From positions 1 to 64,000 of the forward strand of contig NZ_NKHR01000015.1 of the NCBI RefSeq assembly GCF_014467285.1: a stretch of DNA of 64,000 bases, in the 5' to 3' direction. Each line of letters starts with the position of its first letter. Within the stretch, counting starts at the first letter, position 1. The position numbers and the translations under genes are program-made. The notes beneath the pieces are model-generated. The model did no database searches, was not told where the DNA came from, and saw only the letters and a program-made list of their open reading frames with translations. This stretch comes from Xenorhabdus sp014467285 (GTDB lineage Bacteria; Pseudomonadota; Gammaproteobacteria; Enterobacterales; Enterobacteriaceae). Of this stretch, positions 37,001 to 45,381 are shown one piece after another.

Positions 37001-37594
37001 TGGTTCCCGCCTCAAAAATTCAAACCTGAGCCAGTAAAAGTCACCGCTGACGTTACTAATAAGACAACAGGAGAAAAGTATCTTTATTCATATCAGTTCA
37101 ATCCGCTGAGATATGTTTTTGTTACAAAGAACACTATGACTGGTACGCTCGCTAATCCTCTGGGGGCTGGGGATGTTGTAAACACGGTATGTGAGAATCT
37201 TGAATCAAAAGAATCTTTGTCGGATATCAAAAATGTCAAATCCGTTACTATAGATATGTTGGGGCAATTCGTGAATGTAACTTCCGGAAATACTATCTCT
37301 AGTGACTATAAGGATCTCCGAAGTATTATTCCTCAAGATCAATATAAAGATCAATCTCAAGATCAATCTCAAGATCAATCTAAAGATCCCAGTATTCCTA
37401 TTCAAGTAATTAGTGGTATTAATGGTGATATTATTTTGAGGGGAGGAAATTTCGTGCCTCGTTTATTCATGCTTCAATTCATACCGACTGGGGGGCCGGC
37501 GATCTATGGATGGGTTAATCAAATTCCAATTAAACCATATAAAGATAAACAGGGCAGAAAATTATTCTGTGTGCTCCCACAATCCTTAATCTAG
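34007..37594 (+). CDS. inverse autotransporter adhesin 1 (invasin/intimin-type)
   Basis: This encodes 1195 residues from the ATG at 34007, preceded by GAGGTG; an ATG at 33992 lies inside that site. The signal peptide is residues 1-25 (FIYSLFLPFISVSALA). A short periplasmic linker carries LTEQAKSYALGKLN near residue 83. An inverse-autotransporter beta-barrel spans about residues 90-350, with LPLYDNKADWLFFSQVGYR, FGLGGRYFTPGWMYG and GSRYDLVERNNNI. About five Ig-like (Big_1-type) surface domains follow. The C-terminal tip of about 260 residues contains Cys1062 and Cys1188. The barrel stays in the outer membrane and exports the passenger. No LysM domain is seen. Confidence 0.9.
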   Translation: MDSYMSNKFIRFGVFIYSLFLPFISVSALAVGESQPEHQMKERFLPKTENEENRDNKEDVKAELIAQGLQKVSGMLSSSPSQLTEQAKSYALGKLNSTVTGEAQKWLSQFGTAKINLSMDRKGKLDNSSLDFLLPLYDNKADWLFFSQVGYRNKDSRNTINFGLGGRYFTPGWMYGLNTFYDYDLTGKNKRMGLGGEAWADYVKLSANTYLRLSDWHQSMEDKDFEERPANGFDLNGEFFLPAYPNLGGKLSYEQYFGDNVSLFNRSTKQKNPSLARFGLSYTPIPLVTMGVDYKHGSGGRSETLFLANLNYRFGVPLGVQLSTDSVASMRTLAGSRYDLVERNNNIVLDYRKKAILEMMLPDTITGYSGEKRRIAADIRADKPIKKVTWSADGAFSNNGGGISENGQTIDLTLPNYDPKGTNSYEIFAVAEDETGKQFERKIRVMVEPISVKTSITPNRPVGADGLSPYTLTVTLSSGKDNHPLSNTEFKEAQWSYEYPGMPKEGDNVAMPQLESQTNITNQQGQLIAKLISAVEAKDIKVYLEIPGLSKILVNKTESINFGQHSFQLTQMGSAPNGPVLISDSKNLNNSNNAYTFKAVVVDAFGAPIKGNPGKGNDGFKIKWVTEPSTDVIIDSSSVVDEQGQLFATVKSTKAQTVKVGIAIKASDPTPMPGSDNSSENHSYDPPVYFAPVDFVDDKQKLGVTFDFDPSSTSLKADGSQYTVTATVTGKDGKPYKDQTVAPVWNIISLSAAPGATITAADSKTDSQGKLKAVLRSTQGIKHAKIGLTLNGGVEIQSQPFDFIPEDPSDAAIKGSVEVSPEGALPADRKSKATYKALMIETKTGNPIKNQTFKDVSWEVVPDGKKGKPESLRFIDVQNTTDDQGYLTASLVSSAGLDGVVAQVSVNVNNKPQAAKAKPVNFNAVERETVIRTADKYNSFSLGRPVTVSDQVKFVFAHINDSHGLQISELDPQTFDVQYNVPAGSSIEVDTSGTENVLWFPPQKFKPEPVKVTADVTNKTTGEKYLYSYQFNPLRYVFVTKNTMTGTLANPLGAGDVVNTVCENLESKESLSDIKNVKSVTIDMLGQFVNVTSGNTISSDYKDLRSIIPQDQYKDQSQDQSQDQSKDPSIPIQVISGINGDIILRGGNFVPRLFMLQFIPTGGPAIYGWVNQIPIKPYKDKQGRKLFCVLPQSLI
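37335..37390 (+). repeat. short in-frame repeats in adhesin 1 tip
   Basis: A 12-base unit related to GATCAATCTCAA recurs about four times and encodes DQYKDQSQDQSQDQSKD. It is inside the C-terminal tip and keeps the reading frame, so copy-number change would alter tip length without a frameshift. Confidence 0.8.
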
Positions 37595-37614
37595 CCGGGT
37601 GATTACTATATTTT

Positions 37615-37646
37615 GAAACAGGCTCATTGATGAGCCTGTTTTTTTA
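37615..37646 (+). terminator. adhesin 1 terminator
   Basis: The stem AACAGGCTCA (37617-37626)/TGAGCCTGTT (37631-37640) is followed by six T. It lies about 20 bases past the stop. A close relative follows adhesin 2. Confidence 0.88.
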
Positions 37647-37671
37647 TCATCTGGTAACAAAATTTTATTTT

Positions 37672-37770
37672 ACGTTGGATTGGGAGGGCGCTATTTTTCG
37701 CCTGACAGGGAACCGTTATGAATTAGTTGAAAGAGATAATAACAAGATTTTGAATGACAGGAAAAAGTAG
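37672..37770 (+). pseudogene. collapsed relic of a fourth inverse autotransporter gene
   Basis: Around 37674 the sequence encodes VGLGGRYFSP, which matches barrel strand VGLGGRYF of adhesin 3. A few bases later, in another frame, it encodes NRYELVERDNNKILNDRKK and a stop at 37768-37770, matching SRYDLVERNNNIVLDYRKK at the barrel end of adhesins 1 and 2. About 150-170 codons between these two points are missing and the join is out of frame. The DNA at 37676-37699 resembles adhesin 3 more than its immediate neighbours. It is a deletion scar of an earlier gene. Confidence 0.8.
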
Positions 37771-37841
37771 GGGTTGCAGGTCATCCTGCGGTTTTCAGGT
37801 GCAATAAAAATGCTTACCAGGATAGGCGTTAACAACTTAAG

Positions 37842-38027
37842 ATAAAATATATTAAGAATAATAAGATTACTTTTGGTTATCAGGCAATAATAATTTTTCA
37901 TTACGCATAATGATAAAATTTTTCCTAATGTATGTTAAGTGCATAGAAATATTATTTTTTTTAAGTTTATCTGACGTCTAATACTTAAATGCTGCTCAAT
38001 GGCTCATATTTTATGAGGTGTTTATAT
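37842..38027 (+). repeat. 186-bp adhesin upstream repeat, copy 2
   Basis: This is a near-identical copy of 33821-34006, directly upstream of adhesin 2. The 12-13 bp just before it (TAACAACTTAAGATAAAATATA) resemble 33704-33724 upstream of adhesin 1, so this copy looks like the adhesin 1 region with about 106 bp deleted between two ATAAAATATA repeats. Confidence 0.88.
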
Positions 38028-41000
38028 ATGGACTCGTACATGAGTAATAAGTTCACTCGTTTTTTGGTTTTTATATATTCTTTATTTTTACCCTTTATAC
38101 CCATGGGTGCTCTGGCTGTGGGGGAAGATCAATCTGAGCATCAGGTAAAAGAGAGATCTTTACAGAAAACAGAAAATGAAGAGCACAGAGATAATAAGGA
38201 AGATGTGAAAGCGGAGTTGATCGCCAAAAACCTCCAAAGGGCTGGCGGTCTTTTGTCATCCTCGCCATCACAATTGACCGAACAGGCCAAATCTTACGCA
38301 CTGGGTAAATTAAATAGCACCGCCACCGGTGAGGCACAAAAATGGCTGTCTCAGTTTGGTACAGCAAAAATTAATTTTTCCATGGATAGAAAAGGCAAGC
38401 TGGATAATAGCTCAATAGATTTTCTGCTTCCGCTTTATGACAATAAAGCGGATTGGCTGTTTTTCTCCCAGCTTGGCTATCGGAATAAAGACAGTCGGAA
38501 TACTGTAAACTTCGGTCTGGGGGGGCGTTATTTCACCCCCGGTTGGATGTATGGTTTAAATACGTTCTACGATTATGATGTTACTGGTAAGAATAAACGC
38601 ATGGGGTTAGGGGGTGAAGCCTGGGCAGATTACGTCAAACTTTCTGCCAATACCTATTTGCGTTTGAGTGACTGGCATCAGTCTATGGAAGATAAAGATT
38701 TCGAAGAACGCCCTGCCAATGGCTTTGATCTCAATGGTGAGTTTTTCCTGCCTGCTTATCCCAACCTGGGGGGGAAATTGGGTTATGAGCAGTATTTTGG
38801 CGATAACGTTTCTTTGTTCAATCGCAGCACCAAGCAGAAAAACCCTAGCCTTGCCCGGTTCGGATTGAGTTATACGCCTGTCCCGCTGGTGACAATGGGC
38901 GTGGACTATAAACATGGCAGTGGCGGGCATAGCGAAACCTTATTTCAGGCCAATCTGAACTACAGATTTGGTGTGCCTCTGGGGGTTCAGCTCTCGACAG
39001 ATAACGTGGATTCTATGCGTACATTAGCCGGAAGCCGTTATGATCTGGTTGAAAGGAATAACAACATTGTCCTGGATTACAGGAAAAAAGCCATACTGGA
39101 AATGATGTTGCCTGATACCATCACCGGATACAGCGGCGAGAAAAGGCAAATAACCGCAGACATCAGAGCGGATAAACCCATTAAAAAGGTAATCTGGTCA
39201 GCCGATGGGGCATTTTATGAGAATAAGGGCGATCTTCCTTCCGGAAGTGGTCAGACTATTGACCTCACCTTGCCGAATTATAATCCGAAAGGCACAAACC
39301 GTTACGAGATTTTTGCCGTTGCGGAGGATGAAACAGGTAAGCAGTCCGGAAAGAAAACTATACGTGTGATGGTTGAACCCATATCGGTGAAGACAAGCGT
39401 TACTGCTAACCGTCCTGTCGGTGCTGATGGCCAGTCATCGTATACATTGACCGTCACCCTGAGTAGCGGAAAAGACAATCACCCACTCAGTAATACCGAA
39501 TTCAGGGAGGCTAAATGGAGCTATGAATACCCGGATATGCCAAAAGAAGAAGATCTTACTGTCAAGGACCCCAACATTGAACCGCATTCTTATATAACCA
39601 ATCCACAGGGGCAATTGATTGCAAAATTAACTTCCGCTCATAAGGCAAAAGATATCAAGGTATATCTCGAAATTCCGGGAGTACCTAAGATACTGGTAAA
39701 TAAAACGGAACCCATTAGTTTTGGCCAATATACACTTCGCCTTACTCAGATGGAGTCTGCACCGAATGGCCCTGTTTTCATTAAAGGTTCAAGCAACCCA
39801 AACAATGCTCACACCTTCAGGGCTGTGGTAATAGATGAATTTGGTGCCCCGTTTGCTGGTAGCTTGGACCAAGATTCCTCTATTAAGTGGGTTACAGAGC
39901 CGAGCACCGATGTGATCATACAAGATTCCTCTGATGTAGCTAAACAACAAGGGCAAATTTTTGCCACAGTGCAGAGTACTAAAGCTCAGACCATTAAGGT
40001 AGGCATTGTGATAACCAATGTGGACACGTATGGAGCGAATGGTCAAGGGACGCTAAATCAACAACTCCTATCTGATGCACCTGTCTATTTTGGTAATCCC
40101 GTAGTTTTTGTTGATGATGAGCAAGAACCGGTCGTTACATTTGATTTTGATCCGTCATCTACCTCATTCAAAGCAGATGGCAGCCAATACACGGTGACTG
40201 CGACAGTGACCGGTAAAGATGGCAAGCCTTATAAAGGTCAAACCGTAGACCCTGTCTGGAACATAATCGCACTTCCTGCTGCACCTGGTGCAACAATAAC
40301 CGCAGTGGATAGTAAGATGGATGGTCAGGGAAGATTAAAATTAAAGGCAGAATTGAGTAGTACGCAGGGAATTAAAAATGCCCAAGTAGGACTCACCCTC
40401 AATGGTGGGGTAATACAATCTCAGCCTTTTGACTTTATTACAGAGGAGCCTTCTAATGCTGTAATTAAAGGATTGGTAGAAGTATCGCCTGAGGGAGCAC
40501 TGCCTGCGGATATAAAGAGTAAATTTGCCTATAAGGTATTGATGGTAGATTCGTTAACCGGGAATCCGATCAAAAACCAGACATTTAAAGATGTTTCCTG
40601 GGAAGTGGTGCATGATACACGCGACCAACCAGAGGGGTTAAAATTTATTGATGTGCAGAACACGACCGATGATCAGGGGTATTTAACCGCATCTTTGGTA
40701 AGTAGTGCGGGGCTTGACGGTGTGGAGGCACAGGTAACCGTTAAGTTTAATGGCAAGTCCCTGACTGCGAAAGCTAAAAAAGTGCATTTCAATGAGGTAG
40801 AAAGGGAAGCACATGTATCGGTTATTGACCCTAATACTCAAGCGACCTCTAACAGCCTCTCTTTTGGAAGACCTTATAATATCGCGGGGTTTGCGCAATA
40901 TGCATTGACTTTTAGAGCCTACGGAATATACGGAGTGCAAGATACAGCGTCGTATAATAGTTATCATCCTGATAAATACGATGTTCAATATGATGTTCCG

Positions 41001-41540
41001 GCTGGCTCTTCTATTGAGGTGGGTACAATTGGAACGCAGAATGTCTTATGGTTCCCGCCTCAAAAATTCAAACCTGAGCCAGTAAAAGTTACCGCTAAGA
41101 TCACGAATAAGAAAACAGGAGAAAAGTATATTTCTTCATATCAATTCAATCCTAAGAGATATATTTTAATTCCAGATCATGGGGTTGGAGACTATCAGGA
41201 CCCCAGGGATAAAAACAATTCATGTGAAACTCTTGAACCAAGCAAAGCTTTTAATCTCAGTAAATTAAGATCAGTCTCTCCGGATATGCTGGGTTATTTT
41301 AATTCTAAACCTAACAAATATTCTGTTCAGCGTGATTATCCAGATAGTGGAAATCTTTTCCCACATGATGGTCACGGTAATTATTTTCAACTAATAGGAG
41401 AAGAGGGTGGTGAAAAAACAGTCTACATATATGTTGCTCATAGTACAGATTTTTTAGGACATGACTCTATCATGAAGAGGGAAAAGGACAATAAATATTC
41501 AAGTAGATTGATTTGTATACACCCACAATCCAGCATCTAA
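38028..41540 (+). CDS. inverse autotransporter adhesin 2 (invasin/intimin-type)
   Basis: This encodes 1170 residues from the ATG at 38028 (GAGGTG upstream). It has the same architecture as adhesin 1: signal peptide, LTEQAKSYALGKLN linker, barrel to about residue 350, five Ig-like domains and a C-terminal tip. The barrel is nearly identical to adhesin 1. Ig domains diverge moderately (for example SLKADGSQYTVT against SFKADGSQYTVT). The last 130 residues are largely unrelated, apart from the flanking CE-x-LE motif (Cys1066) and the ending PQSSI after Cys1163. It is preceded by the duplicated upstream repeat and followed by its own terminator. Confidence 0.9.
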   Translation: MDSYMSNKFTRFLVFIYSLFLPFIPMGALAVGEDQSEHQVKERSLQKTENEEHRDNKEDVKAELIAKNLQRAGGLLSSSPSQLTEQAKSYALGKLNSTATGEAQKWLSQFGTAKINFSMDRKGKLDNSSIDFLLPLYDNKADWLFFSQLGYRNKDSRNTVNFGLGGRYFTPGWMYGLNTFYDYDVTGKNKRMGLGGEAWADYVKLSANTYLRLSDWHQSMEDKDFEERPANGFDLNGEFFLPAYPNLGGKLGYEQYFGDNVSLFNRSTKQKNPSLARFGLSYTPVPLVTMGVDYKHGSGGHSETLFQANLNYRFGVPLGVQLSTDNVDSMRTLAGSRYDLVERNNNIVLDYRKKAILEMMLPDTITGYSGEKRQITADIRADKPIKKVIWSADGAFYENKGDLPSGSGQTIDLTLPNYNPKGTNRYEIFAVAEDETGKQSGKKTIRVMVEPISVKTSVTANRPVGADGQSSYTLTVTLSSGKDNHPLSNTEFREAKWSYEYPDMPKEEDLTVKDPNIEPHSYITNPQGQLIAKLTSAHKAKDIKVYLEIPGVPKILVNKTEPISFGQYTLRLTQMESAPNGPVFIKGSSNPNNAHTFRAVVIDEFGAPFAGSLDQDSSIKWVTEPSTDVIIQDSSDVAKQQGQIFATVQSTKAQTIKVGIVITNVDTYGANGQGTLNQQLLSDAPVYFGNPVVFVDDEQEPVVTFDFDPSSTSFKADGSQYTVTATVTGKDGKPYKGQTVDPVWNIIALPAAPGATITAVDSKMDGQGRLKLKAELSSTQGIKNAQVGLTLNGGVIQSQPFDFITEEPSNAVIKGLVEVSPEGALPADIKSKFAYKVLMVDSLTGNPIKNQTFKDVSWEVVHDTRDQPEGLKFIDVQNTTDDQGYLTASLVSSAGLDGVEAQVTVKFNGKSLTAKAKKVHFNEVEREAHVSVIDPNTQATSNSLSFGRPYNIAGFAQYALTFRAYGIYGVQDTASYNSYHPDKYDVQYDVPAGSSIEVGTIGTQNVLWFPPQKFKPEPVKVTAKITNKKTGEKYISSYQFNPKRYILIPDHGVGDYQDPRDKNNSCETLEPSKAFNLSKLRSVSPDMLGYFNSKPNKYSVQRDYPDSGNLFPHDGHGNYFQLIGEEGGEKTVYIYVAHSTDFLGHDSIMKREKDNKYSSRLICIHPQSSI

Positions 41541-41907
41541 CTGGATAATTATTACACTTCGAAACAGGCTCACTAATTGGGCCTGTTTTTTATCATCAGA
41601 TAGCAAAAATTTACATTTTATTTGAATCCGACAAATATTGACGGGATCATTTCAATCAGCATCTTTCTTTTAAAATGGAATTGAATTATGTCAAGGTTTT
41701 TTCCTAATGAATGAAAATTGAATCTCTCACATTTTATCAGTTTTTCATTATGGAAGTTATAGAGGATAATTTTATGTTATCGATTGATAACTATTTTTCA
41801 TGATAAGAGCTGAAATGTTTTCTAATATATGAAATTAAGGAAATAGCCTCATTTTTTATTGAGTTAGTTTCAAGCTTGAATAATGAAATTTTTTGAGGAA
41901 CTTTTAT
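41541..41907. other. adhesin 2-adhesin 3 intergenic region
   Basis: This region of 367 bp is AT-rich, without a gene. It starts with the adhesin 2 terminator and must hold the adhesin 3 promoter. A segment TTTTTTCCTAATGAATG resembles TTTTCCTAATGTATG in the adhesin 1 and 2 upstream repeats, but the remainder is unlike them. Confidence 0.5.
41571..41592 (+). terminator. adhesin 2 terminator
   Basis: The stem AACAGGCTCA... /...GGGCCTGTT (an imperfect copy of the adhesin 1 terminator) is followed by a T-run. It lies about 30 bases after the stop codon. Confidence 0.8.
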
Positions 41908-44900
41908 ATGTCATCATATATTAGTAAATTTATTGTTTTTTTTACTTTTCTTTATACATTAGTGATGCCTTCTGCAATGATGTACGCCTTTGCAGAGGGT
42001 AACTTCACTGCGGATAAAACATATCATCAGGCAATAGACAGAAAAGAAAATATAGATTTCCGGGGCCAAAAAACCAGTAAAAAGTTTTTGAACCCGAATG
42101 CCGATCACGAAGGTGATTTTAAAAAAAACAATAATAACTCAGAATCTGACATACCAAATGCGATCACCGATAACATCCAGACGGTAAGCGATATGCTGTC
42201 TTCTTCTCCTTCTGAGCTGGCTGAGCAAGCTAAATCTTATGCGTTGGATAAATTTAATAACACCATCACCTCTGAGGCTCAAAAATGGTTATCACAGTTT
42301 GGCACAGCCAGAATTAACTTTGGGTTAGATAAAAAAGGAACTCTGGAAAATAACTCTCTCGATCTATTACTTCCGCTTTACGATAATAAATCCGATTGGC
42401 TGTTCTTTTCTCAATTTGGTTATCGCAATAAAGACAGTCGCCATACTCTTAACGTTGGTTTGGGAGGGCGCTATTTTTACCAAAATTGGATGTATGGCCT
42501 GAATACATTTTATGATCATGATTTCACAGGTAAAAATCAGCGCTTAGGGTTGGGAGGCGAAATTTGGAGCGATTATATTAAGCTTTCTGCCAATACTTAT
42601 TACCGTTTAAGTGATTGGCAGCAATCACAGCATTTTAAGGATTACCATGAACGCCCGGCCAACGGTTATGACATTAGTGGTGAGTTTTTCCTGCCTGCTT
42701 ATCCCAATCTGGGTGCTAAATTAGCCTACGAACAATATTTCGGTGATAACGTTACGTTATTCAATCGTGATACTAAACAGAAAAACCCCAGTTTGGCTAA
42801 GTTAGGTCTGACTTATACTCCGATCCCACTATTTACAGTAGGCGTTGATTATAAACAAGGAGAAAGGAATTATACAGAAACTCAGTTTCTGGCAAATTTA
42901 AACTATAAACTGGGTGTTCCTCTTCATGCACAATTGTTGCCAGAAAACGTGGCCTCTATGCGGACATTGGCAGGTAGCCGTTATGATCTGGTAGAAAGAA
43001 ATAACAATATAATTCTGGATCACGTAAAGCAATACAAAGTGGTCTTGCCAAACAACGTCACAGGATATAGCCATAAAGAACAATCTGTAGCAGTGACAAA
43101 TAATTCCGGTGATAAGATTACATGGGCAAAAAACCAAGAGCTTAAAGAGTTTGAAAAAAATGGCGGAAAACTCTCTTTGAATCCGGATAATAAAATAGCG
43201 CTTATATTTCCCGAATATCAATCAGGTACTGGGAAGGGCAATAATTACCCTATCAATTTTGAAATATTAGAAAATGGTAACCCTCAAAAAATCCATCATG
43301 CAAAAATGACCGTGCATGTCAGGCCATTTGTGGTGAAAGAGATGGCGTTCACTCCCCCTGATGGAACCGTCTCCTCTGATGGAAAAACGCCCTATATTTT
43401 TACCCCGGTAATGACTTACGATACGGTCAGTAATGATCCTCTGCCTCCGAATGTATTCATTAAAAATGTTCAGTGGACAACTGTACCACCTATTGGTGAT
43501 ACATCGGGCTTAAGTTGGGGTAAACCCGATATCACTTCAACAACAAACAAGCAGGGACAATTGCAAGCGGCTTTAACCAGTAGCAAGCCAATAATAGGTA
43601 ATGTAAAAGTGTTCCTGCAAATGGATGGCATGCCTAAAGCGCAGCAGGTGGCCACAGTGAGCTTTGAAGGTAGCTCTTCTCCTTCTTATGTTGATCGCAT
43701 TGAAGTTTCACCACCATCAAAGGTGCTGATCGCAGATACTAATCAAGTTTATGAATACAAAGCATTGATTTTGAATAGTTATGATCAAACTCCTGTAAGA
43801 CACCAGAAAATTACCAATGTAAAATGGGATAACAATAACGGAAGTCATGAACTCAAACTGAAAGGAAGCGATACAACAGATGGCGATGGGTATCTGACGG
43901 CAACCTTGGATATGAACAGCGTTGTGGGTGCTCAGGATGTACTGGTTACACTTGCCATTGAAAATAACGCGCCGGTTTCGGCACAACGCAAGGTCTCTTT
44001 TTATCCGAATGGCTCTGGATTCAGGGTTAAAGGTTTTATGCTGTATACCGACCTTCCCGGGCCTTTGTACGCTGATGGTAAGAGTCACTATACCATGACT
44101 GCCACTATTACAGATGAACAGCATAACCTAGTGAGAAATAAGGAAATCGGTGTGAAGTGGGTTGTGGGTGATAAATACAATCGCAATCGAGAGGATAGCA
44201 GTCTTATTCTTCAGCCAAGCAGGGGAGTTTTCGCTAAACAAAAAACGGATGATCAGGGAAGAATAACCGCAACTTTGAGCAGTACAAAGCAGATAGACGG
44301 AGTGGTAGTTACCCTCTTCGTTGGTTCCTCTTCTGATACTGTTGTCTCTCCTATTGCTACCTCAGTGGACGTGAGTTTTGAAAAAGTACGTCAGGATTAC
44401 CATATTGAAAATAATTCTATCAAAGTTGAAGGAACTAATTTTAATTTGCCTGCTGATAATGAGAAGGAATATACCTTTACGGCTGTTGTGGTAGATAAGA
44501 GTGGAAAGTATGTTCCACATAAGAAGATTACCAATGTGGTTTGGAGAACCAATAAAGAAGCTGACGGACTCAGCTTGAAAGAGAAGAGTTCAACAACGAA
44601 TGAAAAAGGAGAATTAACGGCCACCTTGAGAAGTAGTATGCCAATAGATGATGTACTTGTTTCACTTGCTATTGAAGGGCAAGAACCCGTTCAGATAAAT
44701 CAGCCTGTAGCTTTCAAAGTGGCACGTATTTCAATACAGCAACCTGATCAGGACTTAGTGGTTAATACGCCCTTTCGTTATACCGCAACTATCAGGGAAG
44801 CTAATGGTCAACCAGCCAAAGGTAAGCAAGTAAGTTGGAGCTTTACGTCGAGTTCCAATGACTCAATCAAGCTCACTACTGTGGGTAGTACAATAACGAA

Positions 44901-45381
44901 TGAGGAAGGGCAGGTAACCGCAAGCCTGATAAGTACTGCTGCGGTTTCAGATTTGATTGTTACGGTTTCTGCTGAAGGTAATACATTGGGCTCACGGCCT
45001 GTAAAAGTTGGATGGCCGACATTTGAGGAACTGGTATTAGAACAACAAAATGGAACCGTATCGCCCGGAGGGTCGTATAATTTCAAAGCCAAGGTATCCT
45101 TTCCGGAGAGCGATCATGAATATTGGAATCAAGATGTTAAATTCCAATGGATGATTCAAAGTCCTACAGATAAGGGGCTGACTTTGTCACCAACCGGCGA
45201 GGTCACTGTTAAACAGGGAATATTGCGGGCGGCCTTGGAGAGTTCAAAGGATTTGCCTCCGGTAAAAGGTGCGGTAGTTTGTCTTACTATGATAGGAGCT
45301 CCGTCATCTTCAATGAAATGTGCAGGCCCTGTGGATTTTGTTGCTCCCTCAGATGAGTCCCTTGAGATAAAAAAACCTTGA
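41908..45381 (+). CDS. inverse autotransporter adhesin 3, no cysteine-bounded tip
   Basis: This encodes 1157 residues from the ATG at 41908 (TTGAGGAAC upstream). The signal peptide is FFTFLYTLVMPSAMMYAFA. The linker has LAEQAKSYALDKFNN and the barrel has LPLYDNKSDWLFFSQFGYR and VGLGGRYFYQNWMYG. The barrel end is GSRYDLVERNNNI. About seven Ig-like domains follow, with repeating ADG/TDGDGYLTATL-type segments (DGYLTATLD, DQGRITATLSS, EKGELTATLRSS, EEGQVTASLIS). It ends soon after an Ig domain, with two close Cys (VVCLTM and MKCAGP), and lacks the long divergent tip of adhesins 1 and 2. It is more diverged from the other two than they are from each other. Confidence 0.9.
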   Translation: MSSYISKFIVFFTFLYTLVMPSAMMYAFAEGNFTADKTYHQAIDRKENIDFRGQKTSKKFLNPNADHEGDFKKNNNNSESDIPNAITDNIQTVSDMLSSSPSELAEQAKSYALDKFNNTITSEAQKWLSQFGTARINFGLDKKGTLENNSLDLLLPLYDNKSDWLFFSQFGYRNKDSRHTLNVGLGGRYFYQNWMYGLNTFYDHDFTGKNQRLGLGGEIWSDYIKLSANTYYRLSDWQQSQHFKDYHERPANGYDISGEFFLPAYPNLGAKLAYEQYFGDNVTLFNRDTKQKNPSLAKLGLTYTPIPLFTVGVDYKQGERNYTETQFLANLNYKLGVPLHAQLLPENVASMRTLAGSRYDLVERNNNIILDHVKQYKVVLPNNVTGYSHKEQSVAVTNNSGDKITWAKNQELKEFEKNGGKLSLNPDNKIALIFPEYQSGTGKGNNYPINFEILENGNPQKIHHAKMTVHVRPFVVKEMAFTPPDGTVSSDGKTPYIFTPVMTYDTVSNDPLPPNVFIKNVQWTTVPPIGDTSGLSWGKPDITSTTNKQGQLQAALTSSKPIIGNVKVFLQMDGMPKAQQVATVSFEGSSSPSYVDRIEVSPPSKVLIADTNQVYEYKALILNSYDQTPVRHQKITNVKWDNNNGSHELKLKGSDTTDGDGYLTATLDMNSVVGAQDVLVTLAIENNAPVSAQRKVSFYPNGSGFRVKGFMLYTDLPGPLYADGKSHYTMTATITDEQHNLVRNKEIGVKWVVGDKYNRNREDSSLILQPSRGVFAKQKTDDQGRITATLSSTKQIDGVVVTLFVGSSSDTVVSPIATSVDVSFEKVRQDYHIENNSIKVEGTNFNLPADNEKEYTFTAVVVDKSGKYVPHKKITNVVWRTNKEADGLSLKEKSSTTNEKGELTATLRSSMPIDDVLVSLAIEGQEPVQINQPVAFKVARISIQQPDQDLVVNTPFRYTATIREANGQPAKGKQVSWSFTSSSNDSIKLTTVGSTITNEEGQVTASLISTAAVSDLIVTVSAEGNTLGSRPVKVGWPTFEELVLEQQNGTVSPGGSYNFKAKVSFPESDHEYWNQDVKFQWMIQSPTDKGLTLSPTGEVTVKQGILRAALESSKDLPPVKGAVVCLTMIGAPSSSMKCAGPVDFVAPSDESLEIKKP

